In this document: positions 37,076-50,244 of the stretch, in pieces
Position numbering within the stretch: the first letter of the stretch is position 1
How the letters are laid out: every line of letters starts with the position of its first letter
From: Sipunculus nudus
Lineage: Eukaryota > Annelida > Sipuncula > Golfingiida > Sipunculidae
Length of the DNA stretch: 64,000 nucleotides
Assembly: GCA_026874595.1 (NCBI GenBank)
Contig: CM049320.1
Span: 20,593,714-20,657,713 of the forward strand
Direction of reading: 5' to 3'
Program-made: the position numbers and the translations under genes
Notes under the pieces: generated by a model
What the model was told of the DNA's origin: nothing
Seen by the model: the letters and a program-made list of their open reading frames with translations, nothing else
The model's database searches: none

Positions 37076-37079
37076 TATT

Positions 37080-38627
37080 TCCCTTACAGACCTCTCCCGC
37101 AAATCTACCGTTGTTCCTATAACAGTCGTGTTCTGTGAACAGCTCCAGAATGAGAAAACGTTTCCTTTCGTAACTTTTATGTCGATAAATACATCAAAGC
37201 CCGCCTGTATTAAGTTGTGTTGGTTGTTTCATTGATTCCTCTGGATTATTTCCCTACACAATACTTTTTACCAAAACTCAGACAGAAAAAAAGAACAGAC
37301 ACGGGGGTCTTCCTTTCGAAAAACTTTTCTTGGTAAGCTTAACACTTGTGTACACAAAATGAATGTACGAGAGTCTTGAATTTTAGAGTATTTTACAAGT
37401 CAATATCAGATTTGTGCTAACCAGTAGATAAAAAATAGACATTTAAATTTAATATCAACTTACCAAGGGCCTAGGTAATGATTGGTTAATTGAATCTTAC
37501 GTTATAGGTAATTTGTCCATATCAGACAGCTTTTTATTTTTTGTCAGTTTCAGAAATAAATACATAAACGGCTAAGAATATAACCTTAGCTAATAGATAT
37601 GCTTATAAAATAAATACAAACATAAGAAAAATACAAGAGCGCGAGTAATCTTGGGTTAAGAATATAAGAACTAAGTCCCATCATAAATGATTTTTGGTTT
37701 CCTTGGTCGCCTGTGTTTGAATATATACTTTTTTTTTATTAGTCGAGGTAGTTTACACAGGCCTTTCGGTCTATCATAACCTTTCAACAGTTTCAAAGCT
37801 GCTCATCCTGCCAGATGTTTGGACCACCTTAACCAAAAGACCAAATGAAATACCGAGCGTCACACACCCTGCCATTCTACCATCAATAGGGGTGCCTAAA
37901 CGTTAGATGAGTCCTCCTAAGGAAAATATGTAGTATAATTACGTTTTAAAATCAAAATATACATCGCTAGTTAACCATACCTAATTGGAAACTGGTCAGT
38001 AAGCTTACCGATAAGCTCGATACTTCTAACAGAATAGATATAATTTCTGAAAATGCATAACATAAATATGTAATGGATAAATTATACTTTCAATAAAGCA
38101 TAATTGAAATTGGATTATGTATTGTATTAAAGTTTGTTTAAATATTGGTAAAGTTAAATCAGCCATTCCAAATATGAGTAGCACTTGCATTCAGCTATCA
38201 TTTATAAAATATTTACCTGTGCAGATGATTAGCTTATATTAAGATTTGAAATGTCACAATATTGTACTTATGATAGTGATCATCTGATCAATGCTAATGC
38301 AAAACTAATCCTTTTTTTATGAATTTGGAAATAATATGATAATAATTGTGTTATTTCTGAAGGAACTGAATCGTTTATTGCATTTAGTTCAGATTTGTTG
38401 TAGTCGAGCCTTAGGATTCGACATGAGTAGAATTGTTGTGTTTAGTGTCTATACCAAAGCAAACCAAGCTTGATAAATTTATCATTGTCATTAAAAATCA
38501 CGAAAACGGCCTTTTGGCCTGAAAACCAGTGTATAGTTGAGTCATTTAAATATTGAGTCAATACATGTACCTGAAATTTGTCAAAAATAAATTTTATACA
38601 TAATCAATAATTGAGATAATATATAAA

Positions 38628-38629
<2 letters not shown>
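37080..38629. other. No gene seen
   Basis: AT-rich, apparently single-copy in the window, without a long or recognisable frame. Confidence 0.45.

Positions 38630-38633
<4 letters not shown>

Positions 38634-38686
<53 letters not shown>
38634..38686. repeat. (TA)n microsatellite
   Basis: About 26 TA units followed by CGCCAGGAGCCA, similar to the GGGAGCCA bases beside the tract at 18,754. Confidence 0.9.
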
Positions 38687-38688
<2 letters not shown>

Positions 38689-38689
38689 G

Positions 38690-40925
38690 CCAGGAGCCAT
38701 GTTTAACTGACCAACCACTAAGAAAGATTTAAATCATCAATAAGAAATGTTTCGCATATAATGTTTATGGTGAAATATTCCTTTGAAAGGAAATGGTCCT
38801 CACAGTTTTTTTAATAAAAGCTAAGCCAATTAGCAGAATTTCTGCTGAAGTCATTTTTATAATGTCAACACAATTGTTAAAAATACAAAATGTACGTGTT
38901 TGCAGAGAAAAACTGTCCCTTTAGGAACCGATGAAATGTATTGAAGTAGGTCCTTAAATTAGCGCAGTATAAGCTCCCGCAAAAATTGTAATATTGTCAA
39001 TTCGTAAAGGTTCGGTCTGAATAAATAATCTTACAATTTGCTGTAAGGAATGTTATTTTCCAGTTCTTACTATGGTTTTGTAATTAGATAATATGAATGA
39101 TAATTCCCCAATATCAGAAGCGATAATGTTTTACCAATTAGTTAAAAGTTGAACACCTGGGTCGGAGGATAACTGCTACGCTGTTCTACGTTGAAATGAT
39201 TTAAGTTTGTCATAGATTCGGGGTTAGCCTTCCACACCATATTTTCCGTGCAGCTGCCGATAATCCACAGCTTAAACTAATTTCAGTGTCTTGCTTTATC
39301 CTCAAAGGAACAATATATGCGTCCTGAATGCATGGGGCAGTCGTTTATTTGCATCACAGATGTGCAAGCAGTGAATCGATATAACAAAGAGAAAATAATA
39401 CGCTGTCCCATCATTCAACGCATACACTGGTGTAACAAGACTTTTAAAGCAGCTCAAACGGAAATCTATTACGTCAGGATGACTCAGATATAAATCTGTC
39501 AAACCGGATGTGAAAAATTAATCAATATGTAGCGCTTGTGAATGTTTCTGGGGAAGTGAACATCAATTATTTTAAATCTTAATGAACAGAAAGAGGCTAA
39601 AAAGTGTTTGATAAAATTATGAAAAAGCAAAAGGCTAATGCGTATTAAATAAAATAATTTCTTGAGCTTTCAATAAAAGTTAGTCGCAGTGTGCACATCC
39701 TGAGGTGAACATGTTGTTTGATTTGTTCATATTCATATAAATCAGTCGAACCCGATATTTATAAATAATAAATTTGCCATTTACATCACGTGCTCTAACC
39801 AAAAATAAATAGCGACCTCTGAAGTCCGCACATGCGCAGTCAACCGATCACATGATTCTGTCAACTTGTCAGAGTGGACACTGGTACCGTTTAGCTTGAA
39901 TATAACAGTGCTTGTACGTCTTTCACAGGGGCCTGAAAAATCTTTTGTCACCACGCATTATATGCAGTTCCCAGATTTTCCCAGATCTAAACTGGGCGGG
40001 GGTTCCATAAATGTTACAAATAAGACCGGGGAGTTTTCTCATTTTATTATTTTCTGTATCTACTTTTTTTATATTTTCAGATAATCTGAACGTTAATTAT
40101 TTTAAATGGTTTGATGATGGATAAAATTTGCTAATGTGATCAAATGTACTCACTGATGCAGTGTTGCTATATTTTATAACATGAAAACAGCACACATGAC
40201 CAAAAATATTTCTCTAAACGGTCAAGACATATTAAACATTTTGTAAAAAGGAATAATGCCTTCGTGTTTTGTTTGGGTTGTATCATTTAAAAAATATTCA
40301 TCCGTTATATCTACCGTTTGTTCGTGATATGAATGACATAAGTATTTACATGTTCGATATTTTTTAACAGGCTGTGAAAGAACTCAAGTGGTGTAATCAC
40401 CAAGTTGAGAGAACTTTTATTAAACAGACTAAAAATTTACATCAATATAAAACAAACATTTTGAAACAACGAATAGTTATACTTATAGCATATCATTTTA
40501 GCATTATTTGATCTCTTTATAAACAGATAGTTATATACCGTTTATAACTATATTTAAATGTTGGAAAACTTAGCAAAATGGCACAAGGGTACAAATATCT
40601 TAATCTACAGTCCAGCACTTTACGGGGTTGTTTCACATTACAATACAGAGAGTTGTTTAAACAAAGGATCTGACAATCCAAGCAAATTTTGCAGTTACGG
40701 CACCATTCCCACTTGTTTAATCCTGTAGCGACTCAGATCGATATATTCGAGCAAGTATTTTTTCTGATGGCCTTTAAGCTTTGGTGGAATGAAGCAGGAG
40801 GATTTTACGCTGTCAAAATAGTACACCTAGTTTTCACAGAGATAAAAATTTGCTAGCTAAGAGTAGCTTCAATCTTCAAATTATATTTTAATGGAATTTG
40901 TATTGTACACTCCTTTAAAGTAAAA
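38690..40925. other. No supported gene; one weak exon-like frame
   Basis: Mostly AT-rich. At 39,866-40,084 a plus-strand frame includes GPEKSFVTTHYMQFPDFPRS and GGGSINVTNKTGEF after a CTTTCACAG acceptor-like site. Upstream, 39,780-39,850 holds CACGTG and CGCACATGCGCAG, close to the NRF-1 binding pattern. This could be a promoter with a first exon, but nothing links it to a known gene. Confidence 0.2.
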
Positions 40926-40929
40926 TAAT

Positions 40930-41166
40930 GGAATTTTGTCACGCAATCTCGTCAATCTTCAACTTGAACTTGCAACACACAACAGACCGCGTTTTGTGTG
41001 CATAGCTTACGAACTGATTTGTGTAGATATAATATAAAGCCATATATACCTACGAAACTATGGCATATGTCCGTTGCAGATATTTACAAAGATGATGTAA
41101 ATCCACTAAAACAAAAAATATTAAGGAAAATATGGGCAATCATTTCGATAGACATATATTCATTCG

Positions 41167-41228
<62 letters not shown>

Positions 41229-41975
41229 AATTTGGATATGAAATCGTACTGAAAAGGTTTTACCGGCCATATTATAATCTTCACAGTATGTCATTATCAT
41301 CCGTTCTATAAAGAAGTCCTGAATCGAAATATCGATACGTATTAATACACTATGGTTATACGATTCCTGATATCCTTTTTTGTATTCGTCGTATCAAGGG
41401 GACAAAATGACTGTTGATAAAAATTGTTATAAACACAATCCGAACACAATATAAGGCTTAAGTTACTTTAAAGTTGTCCATTTATCTGCCTTTTAAAACA
41501 GAATTTATGTGATTTCTGGCTTCATCTGTGTAAATATAAATGATCCAAAGGTAATTAGGTTTATGAAATAACTTGTAAGGTCGCCGTAGAAGATGTATGA
41601 ACTTGGTAATCAACAAATTGGAAAACATGTAACCTACTGTGGTAGGTTGTATATAAACAGATGTAGAAAGGTCACTTGTTAATAAACGATATTTGCAAAG
41701 ACCTTGCCTATTTGACTTAGATGCTATTGTTTAATTTTTTTTTTATTTTTGCGGGCCCCCACATATTATAAACACGTGAATATTACAAAACAAGCGGCTT
41801 GTGTGCGGTGATATCCACGTTTTCTGGTCTTTCTTTATAAAGGCTCGAAGGCGATTACCTTCATAAAGGTCAGATACGTGACTGCGCCCTTTTAAATTTA
41901 TGTTTTTCTTTGAAGACATAAATTCACGTATTATCGCAAGTATTTTTGTAGTCAAGGCGACACACGGAATACAGG
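40930..41975. repeat. 3' flank repeat preceding gene copy C (partner 25,680-26,620)
   Basis: Diverged but collinear with 25,680-26,620, for example TTTGTGTAGATATA, ACCTTCATAAAGGTCAGATACG and ACTGCGCCCTTTTAAA. It contains a (CA)n(TA)n tract at 41,168-41,226. Confidence 0.65.
41168..41226. repeat. Compound (CA)n(TA)n microsatellite
   Basis: About ten CA units followed by about 20 TA units; the partner at 25,910-25,930 has only a short CA and TA stretch. Confidence 0.95.
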
Positions 41976-42259
41976 TGACATTTAATCTATGTCTGTAAAT
42001 ATTGTAAACCTTAAACTTATTATCACATGAAACAATGGACAATTTTAAAGGCAAACGTATAAAAATAACTTCTATTCGCTTTTAAAAAGAAATTAAAAAG
42101 TTATCTGAAAATATAAGAAATGTCACCTCAATTCTGTGACCTTCAGTCCATAGACAATATATTCGCTGTCACAACAAGTTGTCAAAACCTATTTAGGAGT
42201 TAGGGCGACATTGGCATATAATATTACGTAATTATACATATGTTGCCCTAATTTAAGCC

Positions 42260-44840
42260 TTTTGGCTTTATGTACATGGCAAAGTTATTCAAAGCTTCAT
42301 CTTGTGTTGACGTGGGAAATAACATTAAGTTCCCTGATTCTCGTTTCGGCGATGTACAAATAAATTGAGGAAGAATGTACAAGAAATACTTACATGATCA
42401 CACATTTATTGTAGTTTGGGATAGCTGATTGCATCATATTAAATGAAATCAAAAAGCCGGCGACCATACCGTGTCGTCGTGTATGTTTGTTTGCCGTCTC
42501 TCCACATTTTTTCTAAGACATTCCAAAGGACAGGGTCTTCAAACTTTGTCAGTATTGACCATTATTCACTTCTTCCTACCCATTGTCTACAGGAAGCCTT
42601 GGAGAACATTATGAACTGTAAAGGTGTGTGCTTATTTATTAGAAAGCTTGATGCTAACGCTATCTACCTAAACCCCATAACTTTTCTAATTGCCTCTCAG
42701 GGTCGGTAGGCTGCCAGCCGGGAAGGGTCCTATAACTGTTTACGGCAGACTTGGGATAAAACCCCGGCAGGAAATAAAAAGAAATTGGCATATAGGGTGA
42801 AGAACCTGTTAAATATGACAATAATTCATATTTCATCACATTTTTCATTTAAAAAATATGCAATATGGAAATTACTTATTTATAACTATCATTCATTTGA
42901 TGAAGAAGTTAAGATAAATAATTTCACAGGAAAATGAGGTATGTTCCTTTTATTTCAATCAATATTTACTACTGTTTGTTCTTTTCAATAATACAAAACA
43001 GTATATTTATGTTTTTTCTTGAAAGTAAAATACAAGATGAAATAGGAACACCTTTCAGTTAAGCATAAGATCTCATTTTTGTTGTTAAAATCATTCCCAG
43101 TACTAATAAATCCGTGCAGTTTTAAAAAATCTGCACTTATTTGAAATATAAAACATATATCAAAATATACTCCAATAAATATATGCATAACTGTCGTTAA
43201 TTGTTCACTTTTTAATCACGTGTGCATCCAGTGCACATCAGCTTTTATCCGCTTTACAGTGTTTCAAGGCTCCGTTCAAGTAAAACCGGTGATCACTCCG
43301 AAGCTAAAATATTTACGATGCCAAGAGAATAAAACCTCACTGCCTCTCCATGAGGCTGAAAGATACGGATATTGATTGTAGACTTCATTCGCTCAGAGTT
43401 GTCAAAGTCCGAGAAGCAAGAGAATCCACAGTGTGTGTGCTCTCAAAATGGTTCTCTAAGCGACACAGCCGGTAAAGGACTCCTCTTCCTTCTTCTTCAG
43501 CATATATTGGCCAGTAAACATAGACATGGTCACACCCAGTGTCTCTTACAGACACATTCACAGAGAGGTCGGGCAGAGGGTAAAAAAGGTAGTCAAGATG
43601 AACACTGAGTATTCCAGGAGGATGAAAAGGTACCTGGACAAATGTACGAGACAGGCTACCCTCAGGAAATCTGGGATCTCTCTCAATAAGTTTAATGATT
43701 GGACCTGATGAAAACTCATGTTAAAGGATTTCAGATAAAATAGATTTGTATAGTATTTAATTAACGTGTAAACCGGCATGATCAGAACATTTGCCATAAA
43801 AAAAATATATCAACGAAAAAAGTTTAATGATTATCAATACAAAATTGAACAAAATAGCAATTAGTTGATAATAAACTACTTAATAACATCGTTTGAGTTT
43901 AACCAAAATGGCCTTTGTTCCTCACTTTAGCCGGTTTTTCGTCACGACATACCCTTAATTGAGGCCAAAGTCACAGACAAGCTGTACATGACAAGGTTCA
44001 GCCTTAAGAACACAGCAGGCCCCACTTGTGCGTGGAACTATACCGACACCATTAATATGACCGACACTGGCTTCGTATTTCTCATTTTCGAGTATCGTAA
44101 ACACCTTGAAACATATATATATATCAGGCTAATAGTGCTACACTGGTTATCTATAATCCTCACACTTTCAAAACATACTGTAACTGGAAATATATTTAAA
44201 TGATATTTTGTATTATTTACATAAGCAACATTTAACATAATAAAACAAATTAATTAATTTATATTAATTTTTCTTATATTTTATATTTTTATACAAAGAT
44301 ACATATCAGATAATCATTAGATGTTAACAATTACGTGAGGTTAACGTTTTAATTACCAATTAATCTGACAGATAATTCTACATTAGGTCACATATTAAAA
44401 TAAAATAAAATCCTTAGGATTTAAACCTTGTTGCAAAGCACTTGTGTGGTTGACAAAAAGGTTAAAGGAATTGGGTGATATTACATTATAGAAACAATAC
44501 TTTTATTGTGGTTTGCTTTATACAGGGCATTCAGGTTTATATTCTTTCTTCATTCAAATAAAATAGAGGATTCCTACCTGACGGCCCACAGATGTGACTG
44601 TGATATATGATTTGTTGTACAGACGGTATCTGTCTTGTCCTAGGTTATCCCGCAGGCTTAATACTATCTTCCCTGTCTTTTTGGCAACAAATTCCCGGGC
44701 TACGACTGTGCCGGACACATTAATACCAACAGAGGGGAGAATATTCAGATAGTTGCCTTATGTCTCTGGCAGATCCCTGGCAGCGGTAACTGACTTGTAA
44801 ATAACAATATAACAAAGGTAGATTTATTAAGTAGGAAATT
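42260..44840 (+). repeat. Older duplicate of the gene-bearing block (partner 7,920-10,500)
   Basis: Clearly diverged from 7,920-10,500 and its young partner, and closer to 1-910 where they overlap (43,846-44,840). Carries the pseudogene C. Confidence 0.8.
43308..44804 (-). pseudogene. Decayed copy C of the tandem secreted-protein gene family
   Basis: All three exons are visible on the minus strand: B 44,804-44,578, C 44,103-43,888, D 43,704-43,308. Exon B reads VIYKSVTAARDLPET, then a TAA replaces a glutamine codon, and the rest (GTVVAREFVAKKTGK) is open; its acceptor AG has become TG. Exon C keeps NEKYEASVGH and PRTSGACCVLKAEP but has two stops. Exon D keeps FVQVPFHPPGILSV and GCDHVYVYWP, then loses four bases after LENH and shifts. 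The donor of exon B is intact, the one of exon C is altered (CGAT/GTTA). The copy cannot make the family protein. Confidence 0.85.
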
Positions 44841-44854
44841 CGACCCAGAAAGTT

Positions 44855-47555
44855 GAAATAACTTTAACTGAAATCAAATGATCAATCAATGACAAGATTT
44901 CTAACCATATAATACGATATTTAAACAAATATATAAGATATGAATTCTTTATAACCATTACAAATTTAATAATGTAATGTCGCTTGTAAACGCTCCAAAC
45001 TCAGAACAAACTTTTACGACATTTTGGCCTTAGATTGTTCAAAAATCAGTCACATATCCGAATAAATAAAGCAATTTTTTAGTGCAATTGCTAAAACAAA
45101 TCATTTAGGCTTTTGCCCGGTAAAAGCCATTCAGCGACTCAGTCGTTTGTCACACAATACACCGTGTATAGAGCGCACCATAAAGATCTTTCACATTGAA
45201 GAGGCACGTGTGTAGACAAATGTATTATTACTAAATAATGTCTTACCAAAAGTAGCTGCGTGTTATATTTATTCTCCTCGGCCTAGAGCAAAGCATTTTT
45301 TTCTGCAAAGGAAATTATGTTCACATAATGTTTCTAAATGATATTCAATTATCTGGGGAAATTAATTTTTCTCCTCGGACCTATATCATTATTTTTTATT
45401 CCTGTGTATGGTGTTCCTGTTCGGCTCATCAAGTGCTTGCAAAGTATTTTTCCCGACAGTGGATATTCGTTTCTTATATCCACATTTTTCCATCCAGACA
45501 CGTATGTAAACTACGTTTGAACGTTTGTTTAGAATGTTCTTGTGTTTAGCACGTATGTTGGCCAGTTCCTTGCCTCCTTAGAAGTTGTAGCTGACTGATA
45601 ATTTCATCAAGGTCTTAGATTTGTTGATTTTATGATACATGTGACTGTAAACCTATCCTGTTTGTCTGTCAGGCTTAAAAGATGTATTGATATTTCTGTT
45701 ATTTATAGGCTTATGCTGATTAACGTCAAGAGAGAGGGTGCAGTGATCAGGATAACTTGTATCTAGCTAAAAGAGATCTCTGGTCACCGTATCACCTATC
45801 AAACAAAAAACACATCTATTGGGGAAATATTTTTTTATCCCGACGTCAAACTTATGGTTTCATGCACACCCTACTTGGGTAAAGTTAATAAATAGGTCTT
45901 CTTTCGCCTAATGAAAATATCATTATTTCAGCAACGCGTTTTCGTGACAAGATAGATATATAAGAAATGAACAAATGCTTCACAAATTTCAGTCCTTAAT
46001 AAGACCATCGTCAATGTATGAATTACTTGTTGGAATAAACAAATTTCCGGCAAATATTATCTTTCGTAAACCAATATTCAACATATTCAACAGGCCGCTC
46101 AAATCTGGGAAGTATCATATATAAGTATTGTAATGTAATGCTTAGCGTCAGCTGTTTTGTAATTTTCTCCTATGTGTTGTGGAACATAAAATGTATGCAA
46201 GTAAAGTGTTCTGGCAGAACAAGCACATTATGCTATATATGGACAGTGGATCAATGTATTTCTGGAAGAATATGGTCACAGTAATAGTTACAATGAGGCG
46301 AAAAGGGTTTCTACTAGGTATTGCTGCAATAATCCTGTACATAATAGATGGCCGATTGTAACTGCTGGCTCAAGTGAAAGAGGTGGGCTCAGAAACTATT
46401 GTTGCAGTTATTGTATCTCTTATGTAGAGGACACCACTGTCTCATAACATAGGCTACGACTAGGTAAGGTTACGGAAAGGAATCTATAGTCAAGTACCCG
46501 ATTTTTTATTATCATTTAGTAAAAGGGATATGCAGAGAAGGGTGAATATAACTGTATATCTTTGTGAATAAAGTCAAGTTTACAACTGTATATAGAAAAC
46601 TTAAAATATATATCACCAAGCTAGTCGAAGGGCGTTAAATCGTGGCATTTTGTTAACTCACACCTGCTTAAAAAAACTTGGTATTTGTAGCTCCGAAACA
46701 CCGTATGTGGGACCATGAATGGTCCCGAGATCAGTATCATAAGGTTATTCCACAGAAACTCTCAGGTAAGGTTAATAAAAAATAAGAATTACATGATATC
46801 TTTAAAAAAGTATTTCTTTCTTCTTCTGTCTACTATTGTTTAAATTTCCACGGGTTATGTATTTTCTATCTTTTAACTGACTTCATTCAATACGAGTTTA
46901 AAATGTTATATGCGTCATTCACGACTTCACCTAAAATTTACATGATTTTGCCAATAAATGGAGATGATTCTTGAAATATATATTTTTGTTTTGTTTCAAA
47001 TGATTGTATTAGTAGTTATAATGATCAAAACTCCTTCCATGACTCGGATGCTGACGTGCTTTCTGTAGGGGTGAATGCAGTCTGTAGGGGTGAATGAATC
47101 CAGAAGACTGGAAGAACCACCAACATTAGTTCGGCCACTCTCGAAGCCAAGTCGGAAATCGAAATCGGGTTGGAAGCTGAGACAGCCGAGTGTATAAGAT
47201 ACTGAATGTGATATTCAATCCTATACTTTAATATTTAAATAGATCCGAGTCTATGTTAGATAATGTGACAGATAAAAAGTGTGATATTATTTCTTTATAG
47301 TAACCGATTTACAAATGTGTCAGGCCAATATGTCCATACCCAGTTAGTATATTACATACAATGGTCAACTTGCTAGAACTTTCAGTTGCAATATAGCCTG
47401 CATGCTTAACCTGAGATGAATATCGATCGCTCAAGTTGATAAGAGTCAGCAGAGGTAATATTATCTCCCGCCTGTGCTTCAAACCCCATTACGTTATTGA
47501 TAAAACTAAGTGGCCGTGCATAAATATGTGACAAGCGAGCTTGCAACACTATATT
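44855..47555 (+). repeat. Segmental duplicate of 3,690-7,035
   Basis: Collinear with the first copy, lacking about 400 bases (equivalent of 3,903-4,302) and about 270 bases (equivalent of 4,915-5,185). It ends where Penelope-like element 2 is inserted. No gene seen. Confidence 0.85.
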
Positions 47556-47557
47556 GA

Positions 47558-47690
47558 TTCACTGTAAAATAAGTAACCCAAGGGAATAATATGACAAAGG
47601 TTTCTTTTGCGACATCATGAAAAATTCACTTTAAAATAAATGACCCAAGGGAATAACATGACAAGGGTGTCTGTTGCAACATAATAACAA
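47558..47690. repeat. Two-unit tandem repeat, about 69 bases each
   Basis: TTCACTGTAAAATAAGTAAC begins the first unit and TTCACTTTAAAATAAATGAC the second, each followed by CCAAGGGAATAA and ATGACAA. Confidence 0.85.
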
Positions 47691-47867
47691 CCTATATGAA
47701 GCAAACATAACAGAGAGAGAGAAAAAAACATTGAAAAAGGAATATTGATATTCTGTAGGGAGTTTGTGTGTCTAACAGTTACACTTTTGAAAATAAAAAC
47801 ATTAACCCAGCAGGTAACAGCAAAAAATCACAAATGGTTTGACTAGTTTGAGAAAAACATGTTTCCT

Positions 47868-47990
47868 TGCTCAAATAGGTCAAATATTAACCATATTCAA
47901 CATATAAATTGCAATAGGTCAAACTGTTAACAAAGTGAAAAATTGTTACCTCTAATAGGTCAAAATGTTAACAAAATGTCAAATGTTAAT
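47868..47990. repeat. Short repeats of the type AATAGGTCAAAnTGTTAAC
   Basis: At least three imperfect copies at about 47,872, 47,912 and 47,956, plus a partial one near 47,978. Each contains AGGTCA, the half-site bound by many nuclear receptors; at this spacing and within a transposon I regard that as coincidence. Confidence 0.6.
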
Positions 47991-48295
47991 TTCCAGTATA
48001 AACCCAGGGTAAAGATTGGGTGGTCCGGAGAAATATAATGAAAATTGACAAATATGGTATGATACTTATAAAACAATAATAATATAAGGTAGTCAGTATG
48101 GACGTGTACAAGATATTTTTCACCAGTGTCCGTAGAAATATATATAAATATATCTCACTTTCTGTTATTCTCTCAGTATTATCTTTAGGCTACTCTCGAT
48201 ATTGCGTGACACAATGGACTGCTAATTTGACCTTATTAATTTCAACTGTTTAACTAAAGTATGGAACTAGAAAACACAGAAAAGCCGATTATATA

Positions 48296-48312
48296 TGTGT
48301 GTGTGTGTGTGT
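48296..48312. repeat. (GT)n microsatellite
   Basis: Eight to nine GT units. Confidence 0.9.
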
Positions 48313-48599
48313 CACAGTCAGTCTGTGAAATCAATCATTTCATGAAAATTGCTAAACAAATTTTAGAAAAATTGTAGGTGGTAGAAAAAACAGGGTCCGC
48401 TGTTAGAAGGGGTTGTTACCTCTGTGCAACTCTCCTTAAATGCTTGAGATGTGGGTGCTTAGTTACGATCAGTGGTGTTCGGTTATTTTTTCGGAGTTTT
48501 CTTTCATACATTTTCACGTGGAATGTTGGTGGCTTTGGTTATATGTTTATCTATGTTATGTCGTTTGTATCCCTTGTTGATGAATACCTTCTTTAGTTT

Positions 48600-49210
48600 G
48601 AGGAGTTGTTGTGATATTTCTTACAGCTTGACTATAAATGATTGATATGCCGACAAAGGGTGGATGGTAGCTTGGTAGATGCGAACAGTTGTGACGATCA
48701 GTACGCTTACGGTAAAGTGAAGTCTGGATATTTCCGTCGGCTAGTTTAATCGTTGTGTCCAGAAAATTGATTGTGAAATTCTAAAAGTTTATTCTCGCCG
48801 TGGTGCCAAATTATAAATATGTCGTCAATGTATATTGTATAAATTAGTGTTTTAAGAGATTGATTAGCCAAGAAATCTTGCTCCAAGGTAATCATGGAGC
48901 AATTAGCATACTGTAGTGCAATACGCGTACCAATAGCTGTGCCCTTTATTTGCAGATACATATTTTCTTCGAATTCAAAATTATTGGATGTAAGGATAAA
49001 TTCAGCCAAATCAGTACTGATATCCGGTGTTATATCATTATGTTTATTATTATAAATTAGGAGTTTCTTGCATGCCTTGAGGCCATCCACGTGAGGTGTA
49101 TTGGTGTATAAACTATTGTCATCAAAAGTTACCAAAATACTGTCTTCTGGAATATTGTTGATCATGTTAATTTTGTTAAGAAAATTGATAGTATCGCGGA
49201 AATAGCTATA
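48600..49210 (-). pseudogene. Reverse transcriptase remnant of Penelope-like element 2
   Basis: Minus-strand frame 49,165-48,746 reads LVTFDDNSLYTNTPH (motif A, with a DDNS variant where relatives have DVxS), then YLQIKGTAIGTRIALQYAN (motif B) and IYIDDIFIIWHHGENKL (motif C). Upstream, RDTINFLNKIN is in frame but a stop follows just before it; downstream a shift leads to LADGNIQTSLYRKRTDRHN and YHPPFVGISIIYSQAVR. Order and wording fit a Penelope-like RT palm and thumb. Shifts and stops make it inactive. Confidence 0.85.
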
Positions 49211-50244
49211 ATAATTTTAAATGATAGGCTTTAGATTGGTTTCACAAATCCAAAAATAAGTTCAGTAAGAGTTCCTTTACAGTAAAATAAATAGGTTTGC
49301 GTGGATTTTTTTTCTTATGGATTGTTGGGAACGTGTAGAATATGTTTGTTTTTGGGTTTTAAGGTATGTACTTAAAACGTTCCAGTTGGATGTGTTTTGG
49401 AAAAATTATCATGATTATTTGTTCCCATTCTTTTAAGAATTTTTCAGTTGTATCTCGGTCTATTTTTCTGTAATGTTTTTATCATTTTTTAAAGGACCGT
49501 TTGTGGCATTCGACAGTCGACATGGTTTGGGACTATTATTCGAAATGGCGCGCTGTACCATGCACGGAGGGCTGCATTTTGGACCGAGCGACTCTTCGTC
49601 ATAATGTGGATGAGGTCGACCTTCGCGTAATTCCCGAGACGTACTGCTCTGTACCGAGCCCAAACAAGGCACCATTGTCATAAGAATACTAAGTATCCAA
49701 TCAGAATGTAAATACACTGTTTCTGGCAGTTATGGACTTTACACATTGTCATTTCACCAATTACAAACTTAACAGTACAGAAGTTTGGTGAAATCCGAGT
49801 TGCTATTTGCGGCAGCATGTCGTGTCAGGAATACCGAGTTCACTCTGTTTACGACACAGATGTCAACGCAAAAACGATTTTCCCATCACTGCATCATCTT
49901 TTTCTGATTCCAGTTTTCTTTGGAAACATGTTTTGGTGACGGCCGTCCTCGAACGCTGTGGCATTCTGACACTTTTCCGGCGGCACAGAAACACAGAGAG
50001 TGATAAGGGTTTTTATCCAAGGACCACGTGCCTCATTGGCTTTAAGATGGTGGATGAACTAGGCGTGACCTGAAAAATGCTAGTCAAAAGGGAAAACAAA
50101 AGTTGGCCTTGCACAACAAACAAATATTTTAGATCACGCATTATCAGCCTGGTTTATCCCTTTGATTACAAAGGGACTCGCAGATATGATTTTTTTCCAT
50201 AGACTTTCACGTATCCTGATTGCAGGTATCAGGTGCAGTTATTC

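Larger units (their letters stand above)
47556..49627 (-). mobile_element. Penelope-like retroelement 2, decayed, inserted in the second duplicate only
   Basis: The first duplicate passes directly across this point (about 7,035-7,042). The minus strand encodes a Penelope-like RT with stops and shifts between about 49,280 and 48,600. The element is from a different branch than element 1: its motif C is YIDDIF, not YRDDGLG. No GIY-YIG domain was recognised toward 47,560, so the 3' part is missing or replaced. The outermost 130 bases on the right (49,497-49,627) are GC-richer and may be the 5' end. Confidence 0.75.

Noticed and set aside
41743-42054. 103-codon minus-strand frame downstream of gene copy C.
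   Set aside because: The related region at 26,400-26,620 does not keep it, and it has no recognisable motif.
47868-47990. Several AGGTCA half-sites considered as a nuclear receptor response array.
   Set aside because: They are parts of short degenerate tandem repeats inside a decayed retroelement, with no promoter or gene beside them.
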